A DNA stretch of 64,000 nucleotides from Algoriphagus sp. AGSA1 (GTDB taxonomy: Bacteria; Bacteroidota; Bacteroidia; Cytophagales; Cyclobacteriaceae): the NCBI RefSeq assembly GCF_021390545.1, contig NZ_JAJUWR010000023.1, positions 1 through 64,000 on the forward strand. Reading direction: 5' to 3'. The position numbers and the translations under genes are program-made. The notes beneath the pieces are model-generated. The model searched no databases. It saw only the letters and a list, made by a program, of their open reading frames with translations, and had not been told where the DNA came from. This document shows, piece after piece, positions 34,429-43,118 of this stretch (position 1 is the first letter of the stretch; the number at the start of each line of letters is the position of its first letter).

Positions 34429-37400
34429 ATGAACAAAACTCTTTTAATCGGCATTATTTTATTGTCTTTATGCGGTTTTTGGGCAAAAGCTCAGGATATA
34501 CGCATTAATGAAATCATGTCGTCAAATAATGGGACAATCTTTGATGAGGATGGGGACGATGGAGACTGGATTGAATTGTTCAATTTTGGAGAAGCCCCTA
34601 TAGAACTAAAGGGATTTTTGCTGACAGATAGTGAATCAGAGCCGGGCAAATGGGAATTTCCTGCTATTACCTTACAGGGGAAGAGTACTTTGTTGATATG
34701 GGCATCAGGTAAGGATAGAAAAAACATCTCCGGGTCACTTCACACCAATTTTAGTATCAAAGCGGATGGAGGGGAGACACTTTTGTTGCACTCTCCTGAT
34801 CGAGTGGAAGTAGATAGGTTGGAGGTGCCGGCTATACCCACCAACCTTTCCTATGGTAGATTCCCCAATGGAACCGGGGAATGGTATTTCTTCGAATCTC
34901 CCACTCCTGGAAAAGAAAACCCAACAGAGGGGCAAGCTGGTCTTTTGGTGGCTCCTAGTTTTTCCCATAGTCCTGGCTGGTATGAGGAGCAAATCTCACT
35001 GGAACTATCATCCCCAGATGAATCGGTAAAAATCCTCTATACACTGGATGGCTCAGTTCCTAACATTGAAAACGTGCAAGAGAATGGCACTGAGTTTTTG
35101 GTTAATTATTATCATTTCGGTGAGTGGGAAACAAGCGAGAATATTACGCGGAAAAACAAAACCTATGTCTATACAGAAGCACTACAGCTTGCTGACCGTA
35201 CTGCGGAAGACAATGACTTGTCAGACATCATTACTACCTACAAAAACGAATATGGGTTGGGGTGGACAAGACCGAAGGAAAGGGTTTTTAAAGGAAACGT
35301 AGTACGCACCGCAGCCTACAAAGACGGTAAAATGGGCCCGGTCACCACAGGGAGTTTTCTGATAGACAGGAGACTTAACCAACGTTATGGCTTACCTGTG
35401 ATATCCATGGCAGGGTCTGCTGAAGGTCTATTTGGATATGAAAAAGGGATTTATGTGCAGGGTAGGCCATTTTTTGATCATGGAGGGACTCCGGGCAACT
35501 ATGTTAATCAAGGTAATTTCTACTATAGTGGTGAGATTTGGGAACGGCCGGTTCATGTTGAATTTTATCTGCAAAATGGTGAAAGAGTGATTTCTCAAAA
35601 TTTCGGAACGAGAATTCATGGAGGAGGATCCGTAGAAAGAGCTGCTAAGGGACTTAGATTGTATGGCAGGGATATCTATGATGCCAAAGATGAAATAAGT
35701 TACCCTATCTTCCCAAACGCCTTGGACGCCTTTGGGAAGCTAAAGGACTCGTATAAACGGGTGATTTTAAGAGCAGGTGGGGATTATATGGATATTTATA
35801 CTGATGCTGTCAACCATCAAATCATGGAACCGGCGAAAGTAGATCTGCAACACAGTCTTCCTGCTGTTTTATTGTTGAATGGGGAATATTGGGGGATAGT
35901 AAATATCAGGGATAGATATGATGACCACCACATCGCCCGACAGTATAATCTGGATCAGGACAATGTGATTATTTTGGATGCTCCCTGGGGAGAGGGCAGT
36001 GTAGAACATGTAGATGAGGGAAGGCCTGACGATATCAAACTCTATAGAGAGGTGTACCAGCTTGCAGTGAACAATGATCTTCAAGATGATCAGAATTTCA
36101 GTTTGCTTGAAGAGAAAATCGATATGCTCAGTTATATTGATTACCAGATCATGTTCATCTATCTAAACAATGTGGATTGGTATGGCGATAAGCATTTTAG
36201 ATATTGGAGGGCAAGGGAAATAGGGGATGCCCCATTTCAAGATGGAAAGTGGAGATTTATGATCTGGGATTTTGACACCGGTGCCCGACCTGGTATCGTC
36301 CCGGTTTCTTTTGACTTTCTCAACAATTTCATCCATCCAGAAGGAGGTGGGGAATTGTATAGTGCAGGAGACCCGAGCAAGACGGCCATGTTGAGGAGCC
36401 TACTTACCAATGAGAAGTTTAAAAACCTTTTTATCAACCGGTTTGCAGACCATATGAACAGTACCTTCCGGACAAATCGGGTTCACGCTATCTTAAGGGA
36501 AAGATTCAGCCTACTGGAACCCAATCTCGGGGAGCACTATGACAGATGGAATCACCAGGGTGCGACCTTAGAGCGGAGGGATGAAATGATTGACTTTTTT
36601 ACTGAGCGTCCTAATATTCAGAGGGAGCATATTCAAAATCATTTTAATCTTGAGGGAAATGTTGAGCTAACCTTGTCGATATATAATGACAACCAAGGCT
36701 CCATCAAATGTAATACCCTGGATATTTCTCCGGAAACTCCAGGAGTGAATGATCTCGCTTATCCCTGGAAAGGCATCTACTTCAAAAATGTACCGGTCAC
36801 TTTGGAAGCAAAGGCCAAGGAAGGCTTTACTTTTGATCATTGGCTTGTGGGAGGTGAGAAGCATGGGGAAGATTCCGTCATTTCCCTGACTTTGGAGAAG
36901 AATACCGTAGTAGAGGCTGTATTCACTTCCTCGAAAGCCCCAGCTCAGCAATTGATACACTTTTGGTATTTTGGAGATGAAAATGTAGAGAATGATGTTC
37001 CGCTGACAAAGTTAGATGCAACCTATAGTAGCAACAACACCAAAGCGCTATTATATTTTCAGCCGGCTATTTCCCCTTATCCACCTGCATCCGGAACGGC
37101 GGGAATTATGGACAGGGTGAATGATCCCACGCCGGTCAATTACCGGAATAAAGGAAATGGGAACAGGGCCTATTCAGCGGATCGAATGCGGGGTATAAGG
37201 ACTCGAAATCCCCTGTCCATTGGCAGTAGAGAAGCGCAGTTGGTTTTTGATGTGCCTACGGTCGGATATGAAAAGATAAGCATGTCTCTCGCACTGTCCA
37301 GGACCGGGAATGGGCCAGATAGAATGGTGGTACAATACTCCGTAGATGGGGAGGAGTGGGGCGATGAAGGTCTTGAATTGAAAGAAATTCTACTTGAGGA

Positions 37401-37839
37401 AACATTTGTCTTGGTTACCATAGACTTCAGTCAGGTTCGGAATGCGGATGATAATCAGGATTTTAAAGTCCGGTTTATGTTTGATGGCTCATCGGTGTCG
37501 GGAAACTCCGGAAACGCCAGGTTCAACAACATCAGTATAGATGGTCATCCAATAGCCGGAGGCATGTTTGATAACGATGAGGAAGATGGGGCTCAATACT
37601 TGGAAAAAGTATTTCCCATTCCCTCTGAAAACAATCTGACGCTTCAGTTCAGAGACGGGGCCCAGAGTAATATTAGGCAAATTGATATAATCAATACAAA
37701 CGGAGCGATTTTGAAGACTTTCGATAAAGCGCTTACCTATCAGGTTCAAATCCATACGGGGGATCTTCCCGCTGGAGTCTATATTGTCAGAGTGGTGAGT
37801 ACGGCCGGTATGGAAGTTAAAAAATTCATTAAGTTGTAG
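34429..37839 (+). CDS. Secreted CotH-kinase family protein with LTD domain and T9SS sorting domain
   Basis: An 1136-residue secreted protein. Signal peptide 1-22. A lamin-tail (LTD) domain is at about 23-150 (IRINEIMSSN ... DWIELFNFG). A chitobiase-like beta sandwich is at about 170-235 (ILYTLDGSVPN). The CotH kinase domain is at about 315-655 with GTRIHGGGSVERAAKGLRLY and the metal/catalytic DFDTG at 614-618. An InlB-like beta repeat is at about 750-840, a further beta sandwich at about 850-1050, and a type-A T9SS C-terminal domain is near 1060-1136 (FPIPSENNLTLQF ... GVYIVRV ... KKFIKL). CotH phosphorylates spore-coat proteins in Bacillus. Here it would act outside the cell or on its surface. 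It leads the DUF4956-HlyD-TolC genes. Confidence 0.88.
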   Translation: MNKTLLIGIILLSLCGFWAKAQDIRINEIMSSNNGTIFDEDGDDGDWIELFNFGEAPIELKGFLLTDSESEPGKWEFPAITLQGKSTLLIWASGKDRKNISGSLHTNFSIKADGGETLLLHSPDRVEVDRLEVPAIPTNLSYGRFPNGTGEWYFFESPTPGKENPTEGQAGLLVAPSFSHSPGWYEEQISLELSSPDESVKILYTLDGSVPNIENVQENGTEFLVNYYHFGEWETSENITRKNKTYVYTEALQLADRTAEDNDLSDIITTYKNEYGLGWTRPKERVFKGNVVRTAAYKDGKMGPVTTGSFLIDRRLNQRYGLPVISMAGSAEGLFGYEKGIYVQGRPFFDHGGTPGNYVNQGNFYYSGEIWERPVHVEFYLQNGERVISQNFGTRIHGGGSVERAAKGLRLYGRDIYDAKDEISYPIFPNALDAFGKLKDSYKRVILRAGGDYMDIYTDAVNHQIMEPAKVDLQHSLPAVLLLNGEYWGIVNIRDRYDDHHIARQYNLDQDNVIILDAPWGEGSVEHVDEGRPDDIKLYREVYQLAVNNDLQDDQNFSLLEEKIDMLSYIDYQIMFIYLNNVDWYGDKHFRYWRAREIGDAPFQDGKWRFMIWDFDTGARPGIVPVSFDFLNNFIHPEGGGELYSAGDPSKTAMLRSLLTNEKFKNLFINRFADHMNSTFRTNRVHAILRERFSLLEPNLGEHYDRWNHQGATLERRDEMIDFFTERPNIQREHIQNHFNLEGNVELTLSIYNDNQGSIKCNTLDISPETPGVNDLAYPWKGIYFKNVPVTLEAKAKEGFTFDHWLVGGEKHGEDSVISLTLEKNTVVEAVFTSSKAPAQQLIHFWYFGDENVENDVPLTKLDATYSSNNTKALLYFQPAISPYPPASGTAGIMDRVNDPTPVNYRNKGNGNRAYSADRMRGIRTRNPLSIGSREAQLVFDVPTVGYEKISMSLALSRTGNGPDRMVVQYSVDGEEWGDEGLELKEILLEETFVLVTIDFSQVRNADDNQDFKVRFMFDGSSVSGNSGNARFNNISIDGHPIAGGMFDNDEEDGAQYLEKVFPIPSENNLTLQFRDGAQSNIRQIDIINTNGAILKTFDKALTYQVQIHTGDLPAGVYIVRVVSTAGMEVKKFIKL

Positions 37840-37884
37840 TCCCTGATCGTTTTTTAAAAAGCCTTTTAATCTTATTTTAAACAC

Positions 37885-38577
37885 ATGGATTATTTCAGTT
37901 TACAAACCACAGCAGAGTTTCCGCCATTTTTTTCGGTACTTTATTCTGTGATGTTCGCTTTTAGCCTTGCCGTATTGGTGGCCTTTACATACTATCGAAC
38001 TACTGAAATAGCTGGCTATAGCACCCCTTTCATCCAGTCTCTAATTCTTAGCCCAATTGTAGCTATTATGGTGATCCAAGCGATAGGAGATAGCGTCGCT
38101 ATCGGATTAGGTATGCTGGGAGCCTTGGCAATAATAAGGTTTAGAACCAATTTCAGAAATCCCAGAAATATAATATTCCTATTTGCGTCACTGGCAATTG
38201 GGATTTCCTGCGGAGTTTATGGATTTGAAATAGCGGTGGTGGGAACCTTGTTTTTTTGCCTAACAGCTTTTATGCTAAACTCCACTTTCTTGGGAGAAAA
38301 GTATCCGCCGATTGGTGTATTGCGGATTAGTCATGACGGTATGGAGGATTTGAAGGTGCCTATAGAGGAAGAGCTAAGTAAGTGGTGCAAATCTTACAAT
38401 CTGTTAATAGTAAGAACCAATCATGCTAAGGAAGCTGGACGGAACTACCAATACAATTACCAGGTAAGAATGAGGAAGCAGGAAGAACAGACTTCTCTCT
38501 TTGCGGCCCTTAAAGAGGTTAATCCGCAATTTTCTATCCGGATGGAATACGATACTGTAAGTGAAACTTTTAGTTGA
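37885..38577 (+). CDS. DUF4956 membrane protein (MgtC-like architecture)
   Basis: A 230-residue protein with about four transmembrane helices in the first 140 residues, then a cytoplasmic alpha/beta domain (about 145-230). The segment GLGMLGALAIIRFRTNFRNP resembles the loop and helix of MgtC/SapB proteins (GIGFLGAGVIIR), and the tail resembles an ACT-like domain as in MgtC. DUF4956 genes commonly sit with CotH and with VTC-type polyphosphate polymerase genes. Here no VTC gene is present; instead an HlyD and a TolC gene follow with overlaps or single-base gaps. The molecular function is unknown. Family identification is by eye. Confidence 0.75.
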   Translation: MDYFSLQTTAEFPPFFSVLYSVMFAFSLAVLVAFTYYRTTEIAGYSTPFIQSLILSPIVAIMVIQAIGDSVAIGLGMLGALAIIRFRTNFRNPRNIIFLFASLAIGISCGVYGFEIAVVGTLFFCLTAFMLNSTFLGEKYPPIGVLRISHDGMEDLKVPIEEELSKWCKSYNLLIVRTNHAKEAGRNYQYNYQVRMRKQEEQTSLFAALKEVNPQFSIRMEYDTVSETFS

Positions 38578-38579
38578 TT

Positions 38580-39584
38580 ATGGGCAAGGCTAAATACATT
38601 GTGCTTTTTTGGTTGATTATAGTCGGGGCTTTGATTTATTTTAATTTCAATCTCCACAGTTTTAATAAATCCTTTTATGGCATAGCAGAAAACAGTGATT
38701 TTGTGGTCAGTTATGGTGGTTTGGTTGAGATTAGTAAAATCCATGTGGTGCAGGGGCAGATGGTACAGCCCGGAGATACGCTTTTGGAAGTGTTCAGGCC
38801 AGAATTGGATGAACGAATTCGGATGATCACTGACCAGTTGATTACCTTGAGGAGTCAAAAGTCAGCTGCTGGATTTGATTCTAAATCAATGATTTCCCAA
38901 CTAGAGGCGGAAATCAAGGCCAAACGTGCGGAAATAGAATCTCAAATCAAGCAAATTGAGATGCAATATTCAATCAACAAATCCTTGACCAATGAATTGA
39001 AAAGCATCCAATTTGATACAGATAGCAGTGCCTACATAAACCCTACGAAAGTTCGTATAGAGGCCTTAAAAAATGATTTGGAACTTATGACAAGCCCATT
39101 GGAGCTAAGGATCGAACAGCTCAAAGGCCAATCAGGATCTCAGGAGAATCCTTTTGCCACTCAAATTGGCAATTTGGAGAAGGAGATAGAAAAGTTGGAG
39201 CAGGAAAAGAAAAAATTGACTGTATATGCGCAAGCTGAGGGAGTTATTGGGACCATTGCTTTCAAAATCGGAGAGATTGTTTCGCCTTACACCCCAATAT
39301 TGATATTGAACTCACAGACACCCTCATATATTACCGGTTTTATACATGAAGACAGTTATCAGAATATTCAGATCAAGGATCGGGTTCAGGTCCAGTCTAT
39401 GGCAGATAGGTCAAAGAAACTGGAAGGGGAAGTGGTGGGTGTAGGATCCAGTATTACCGAATACCCTGAGCGTTTAAGAAAAAACATCGACGTTAGGCTT
39501 TGGGGAAGAGAAGTTCAAGTGAGGGTTCCCCGTCAAAACCAATTGCTTCTTGGAGAGAAAGTCATACTCAAAAAAATCTTTTAA
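38580..39584 (+). CDS. HlyD-like periplasmic adaptor protein
   Basis: I use the ATG at 38580 (MGKAKYIVLFW). A TTG two codons upstream would overlap the DUF4956 stop. Residues 5-25 are one transmembrane anchor. Then comes a lipoyl half (VEISKIHVVQGQMVQPGDTLLEV), a long coiled-coil hairpin (about 80-205) rich in Glu/Lys/Gln, and the second lipoyl half (VYAQAEGVIGTIAFKIGEIVSPYTPILIL). A beta-barrel end with YITGFIHEDSYQNIQIKDRVQV completes the 335-residue protein. This is the adaptor fold of type I secretion and tripartite efflux pumps. No ABC or RND partner is encoded beside it; the only inner-membrane neighbour is DUF4956. Confidence 0.85.
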   Translation: MGKAKYIVLFWLIIVGALIYFNFNLHSFNKSFYGIAENSDFVVSYGGLVEISKIHVVQGQMVQPGDTLLEVFRPELDERIRMITDQLITLRSQKSAAGFDSKSMISQLEAEIKAKRAEIESQIKQIEMQYSINKSLTNELKSIQFDTDSSAYINPTKVRIEALKNDLELMTSPLELRIEQLKGQSGSQENPFATQIGNLEKEIEKLEQEKKKLTVYAQAEGVIGTIAFKIGEIVSPYTPILILNSQTPSYITGFIHEDSYQNIQIKDRVQVQSMADRSKKLEGEVVGVGSSITEYPERLRKNIDVRLWGREVQVRVPRQNQLLLGEKVILKKIF

Positions 39585-39585
39585 T

Positions 39586-40827
39586 ATGTTATTGTTTTAT
39601 ATAATGATGCCATTTGTTGGTTTATCTGCACAGGATACGGCCAAAACTACCACTACTGCTATTTTGGCTACGGCGATTGAGGATTCAAATTATAACTACC
39701 ACACGGATCAGGTTGACTATATAGATGAAAATACCTACAGCCTATCCTATATTGATCATTTAGAGCTGAGGACAAGAACCCGCAATTTTGACTTGAATGA
39801 ACAATCATACCGATTTAGGGCCTATACTAACTTTCCAAAAGAGAGAAAGCTGAACAACAAGTATAAAGCTAAAAGTTTGGATGAGGGCAGACTTCAAGGA
39901 AAGGAAAAGCTTAACAATGCTCTTGAATACCGCTATAAGCTAATAATATCAATGATCAAAAATGAGGAAGTTCTACAAGGAAAGCTGAAGTTGAAAGAAT
40001 TGCTGGAAGATCGCATAACTATTTTAAAGAAGCTGGCCGATAACCTCGACTTTGATTATCAGGATCTCCTGGATGCCGAGAATGACTATCACAAACTGCA
40101 AATTGACCTTGTAGATTTAGAAAACAACATGAAACAATCTTCCAGGGAGGTATCTGAATTATTGGGAGTAAAAGAAATGGTACAGTTGGACAAGAAGGGT
40201 ATCATATCAGTGGAGGGAATTGCCCTGTTTGTAAATTCCTTTGACAAAGGGATTGATGAAGATAATCTTTATTATGCGCAACAAAACTTGGACGTTGAAC
40301 TCGCAGAGTTGGAGTATGAGCAGAAAAGGGCATCAGCGAAAACACCTGTTAAATTTCTTGAAGCTTCCTATCGAGATGATTTTAATGAGGGGTTCCGAAA
40401 AGATTTCAGTCTTGGTGTAGGGCTCAAAATACCAATTGGATCAGCGGTGAAAGGGAGTCTAAACGAACGTGTCATCAAAATCGCCAAAGAAAAGAACAAT
40501 CTGGATGATATAAAATATGAATTGGAAGAGGATATTTCGGAAACCTTAACCGTCCTGGAGGTGCTTTTTGCCAAGCATCGGCTACTGTCAAAGATTCTGG
40601 AGGAGAGCAATGAAGAAGAATCATTGAAAAAATACCAATCCATAGAAGGAATCTCTCCTTTGGTATTGCTTAAGGTCAAAGAAAACATGATCAAAAAGAG
40701 ACAAATCTTATTGGATCTGGAAAAACAGATTTTTTCCACTTATTTGGAATTTCTTGATTTAAATGGATTGCTGGTGAGAAGCCCTGTTGTCAACTATCTG
40801 AGTAGTAAAACCGACTTGCTTTTTTGA
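39586..40827 (+). CDS. TolC-like outer-membrane efflux protein (divergent)
   Basis: I use the ATG at 39586, one base after the hlyD stop; it gives a signal peptide MLLFYIMMPFVGLSAQD. The 413-residue protein is mostly helical with repeated coiled-coil segments: LQGKEKLNNALEYRYKLII, then LKELLEDRITILKKL, and later LEYEQKRASAKTPVKFLEASYRDDFNEGFRKDFSLGVGLKIPIG. That last part, a beta hairpin with a glycine-rich strand and LKIPIG, is typical of TolC-family strands. It is more divergent than the channel fused to the RND pump. By position it pairs with the HlyD-like adaptor. Confidence 0.75.
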   Translation: MLLFYIMMPFVGLSAQDTAKTTTTAILATAIEDSNYNYHTDQVDYIDENTYSLSYIDHLELRTRTRNFDLNEQSYRFRAYTNFPKERKLNNKYKAKSLDEGRLQGKEKLNNALEYRYKLIISMIKNEEVLQGKLKLKELLEDRITILKKLADNLDFDYQDLLDAENDYHKLQIDLVDLENNMKQSSREVSELLGVKEMVQLDKKGIISVEGIALFVNSFDKGIDEDNLYYAQQNLDVELAELEYEQKRASAKTPVKFLEASYRDDFNEGFRKDFSLGVGLKIPIGSAVKGSLNERVIKIAKEKNNLDDIKYELEEDISETLTVLEVLFAKHRLLSKILEESNEEESLKKYQSIEGISPLVLLKVKENMIKKRQILLDLEKQIFSTYLEFLDLNGLLVRSPVVNYLSSKTDLLF

Positions 40828-40992
40828 TTATTCCCATATGCAATCACATTAATAAAATCATCAGTAAAAGGCACAGGATGATGATTGTTTTAATCAAGGT
40901 ATCGTGAAATTTGATAAGCCTTATCAATAAAACAGCTCTAGCCTTCCCTTAGGTATCAGGCAGAGAGGAAAAGGGGGATATAGCATTTCATA

Positions 40993-41061
40993 TTTTTATG
41001 GGTGGCATAGGTTTCCTAATTTAGTGACTATCTCAAAAAAGGATTGGAGACTGAAAATTAG
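40993..41061 (+). pseudogene. Decayed duplicate of the UMF1-type MFS 3' end
   Basis: These bases resemble the last 70 or so bases of the MFS gene at 32621-33931. Its final codons, VSIPKKGLETES-stop, correspond here to VTI-SKKGLETEN-stop with one base lost in the A-run, and the preceding bases (TTTTTATG/GGTTTCCTA) also align. It ends 5 nt before the nnr ATG. No other part of the gene is present. It shows that an MFS gene of this family once lay directly upstream of nnr. Confidence 0.7.
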
Positions 41062-41066
41062 CACTT

Positions 41067-42536
41067 ATGCAGAAAATATTGTCAGGAACACAAGTCAAGG
41101 AGTTGGATGCGACGCATGTTAAATTAAGTTGCCAAAGCAGCTATGAATTGATGGAATCAGCATCTCAAGCCTTTGTTGACTGGTTCCTCACGCAAAGCTT
41201 TTCTACTGATTGTCCTGTCCAAATTGCGGTAGGTAAAGGAAACAATGGCGGAGACGGTCTCGCTATTGCCCGATTATTGTCAGCACACTCTTTCTCAGTT
41301 TCAATTCTGAAATGTTTCGATTCAGCTGAAGGAATGAGCCCTGATGCAAAATTGAATTTAGAACGAGTGCCTAAATCAATTCCGCTTATGGAATTGGGTA
41401 ACTGGGCTTTTTCTCCACAAGGGATTTTGATTGATGCTTTTCTCGGGATTGGTCTTACAGGGCCTCTCAGACCAAATGCAGGTACAATCATTCAAAAACT
41501 GAATGAGTACCAAGGGACAGTGATTAGTATAGATGTACCATCCGGTTTGCCATCCGATGAAGTAAGTGTAGGTGAGGCAGTGAATGCAGATTTTACTATA
41601 AGTTTTGAATTCCCAAAGCTTTCACTCGTGATGCCTGAGCATGCCGGATATGTAGGAGAGTTGATAGTATTGAAGATCGGGGTGTTGGGTGAGGCATATG
41701 AAAAGCTTGAGACGTCTTTTTACTATATGCAAGCGCAGGATATACCGCCCTTGCACAAAGTGTTCAATCGGTTCAGCTATAAAGGAGAAATGGGTAAAGT
41801 ACTTCTTATTGGTGGAAGTCCCGGAAAGATGGGGGCACTTGTGCTATGTGCAAGGAGCGCATTGAGAACTGGCTCAGGTCTGGTGACCTGTCATATGGAA
41901 GATTCTGAACGTTTTATTATCCAAACAGCAGTTCCTGAAGCTATGGCTTCATGGGGCTTGATTCCAAATCCAGAGATATACGACGCAGTGGGCATAGGAC
42001 CGGGTTGGGGGACAGAAAACCGGGTACGCATGTTTAGACAATTTTTACAGGATTACAGAAATCCCATAGTTGTGGATGCAGATGCGCTGAATATACTGGC
42101 AAAAAACCGTGATCTGATTCCTTTAGTGCCAAAAAATTCTGTGCTGACTCCCCATATTGGAGAGTTTTCCAGACTTGTGGGATCTTCACCCAATCATCTG
42201 GACAGACTGGATAAGGCAAGAAAATTTGCCGTTGAAAATGAATTGATCGTGGTGCTCAAGGGAGCAAATACGGTAATCAGCTTGCCTCATGGGAAACAGG
42301 TTGTCAACTCCTCCGGCACTAAATACATGGCTACGGGTGGATCGGGAGATGTGCTTACGGGTATGATTACGGCATACCTAGGTATGGGCTATTCACCTGA
42401 AAACGCCGCGCTGTGCGGCGTTTATCATCATGGTCTGGCAGGTGAAATAGCATCCCAGTCCAAGAGGCGATCCTTAATTGCAAGTGATATTATTGAAGCT
42501 ATTCCGGAAACTTATATTCGCTTGAGTATTTCCTGA
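41067..42536 (+). CDS. nnr: Bifunctional NAD(P)H-hydrate epimerase / ADP-dependent dehydratase
   Basis: Repairs damaged NAD(P)H. The N-terminal half (about 1-210, YjeF_N) epimerises NAD(P)HX; seen are AVGKGNNGGDGLAIARLL, DAFLGIGLTGPLR and VISIDVPSGLPSD. The C-terminal half (about 225-489, ribokinase-like carbohydrate-kinase fold) dehydrates the S-epimer with ADP; seen are KVLLIGGSPGKMGALVL, VDADALNILA, TPHIGEFSRL and ATGGSGDVLTGMI, with the catalytic Asp in GSGDVL. The length of 489 residues is normal for the fusion. It begins 5 nt after the MFS remnant, so it was probably the second gene of an older operon. Confidence 0.93.
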   Translation: MQKILSGTQVKELDATHVKLSCQSSYELMESASQAFVDWFLTQSFSTDCPVQIAVGKGNNGGDGLAIARLLSAHSFSVSILKCFDSAEGMSPDAKLNLERVPKSIPLMELGNWAFSPQGILIDAFLGIGLTGPLRPNAGTIIQKLNEYQGTVISIDVPSGLPSDEVSVGEAVNADFTISFEFPKLSLVMPEHAGYVGELIVLKIGVLGEAYEKLETSFYYMQAQDIPPLHKVFNRFSYKGEMGKVLLIGGSPGKMGALVLCARSALRTGSGLVTCHMEDSERFIIQTAVPEAMASWGLIPNPEIYDAVGIGPGWGTENRVRMFRQFLQDYRNPIVVDADALNILAKNRDLIPLVPKNSVLTPHIGEFSRLVGSSPNHLDRLDKARKFAVENELIVVLKGANTVISLPHGKQVVNSSGTKYMATGGSGDVLTGMITAYLGMGYSPENAALCGVYHHGLAGEIASQSKRRSLIASDIIEAIPETYIRLSIS

Positions 42537-42988
42537 TTTACCTATATCTATATCACGGGAGGTATCCTTACTGTTTTTATCTCTCCTTGGGTAGGGATGC
42601 TTTCAGGTAGGTATGAAAAGCATAAGATATTTATCATTTTCATGCTGTCAAATGTAATCCCTATTGCAATCATTACTCATTTGGGTGTAACGCCTATTCG
42701 CTTTGTTTTGATGATCTCCATGATGTTTTTTGTGACTTCCAGTAGCAGGTATGTACCTGCGGCCGCAATCGTAACGGGTACAGCAAAACCTGAAAACAGG
42801 GGGAGTTTTCTGAGTTTCAACTCAGCAGTGCAACAATTGGCCACGGGTGCGGCATCCTTGCTCGCTGGAATAATAATCGGGGAAAATGCAGCGGGAGAAT
42901 TTACGAATTACAATGTGGTGGGATATACGCGATTATATTTAGTCTGGTATGTATTCCGTTGGTAAAACGGGTCAAAGTAGTGAGTTGA
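42537..42988 (+). pseudogene. C-terminal half of an MFS transporter, truncated and frameshifted
   Basis: Directly after the nnr stop, in the same frame, the DNA reads like helices 7-11 of a drug-efflux-type MFS protein: YITGGILTVFISPWVGMLSGRYEKH, THLGVTPIRF, TSSSRYVPAAAIVTG and RGSFLSFNSAVQQLATGAASL. No N-terminal half exists. Near 42935 a single-base frameshift occurs: the open frame ends at 42965, while the other frame continues with IFSLVCIPLVKRVKVVS to 42988, the expected end of such a protein. It is a gene remnant fused behind nnr, from a different MFS family than the UMF1 copy. Confidence 0.75.
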
Positions 42989-43118
42989 AAATTTTTTCAA
43001 AATCATATCAAAATCAACAGTAACTAATAAAGTAAACTGTTTACGAAAATTCAGTAGTAGTCATATTCTTTTTATATATTGAGTTTTAAATGACTGTCCA
43101 GTCGTCCGTTTATCAGAA

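Noticed and set aside
40368..40739. Minus-strand frame inside the TolC-like gene
   Set aside because: Shadow of the coding strand; Ser-rich and without a start signal or family.
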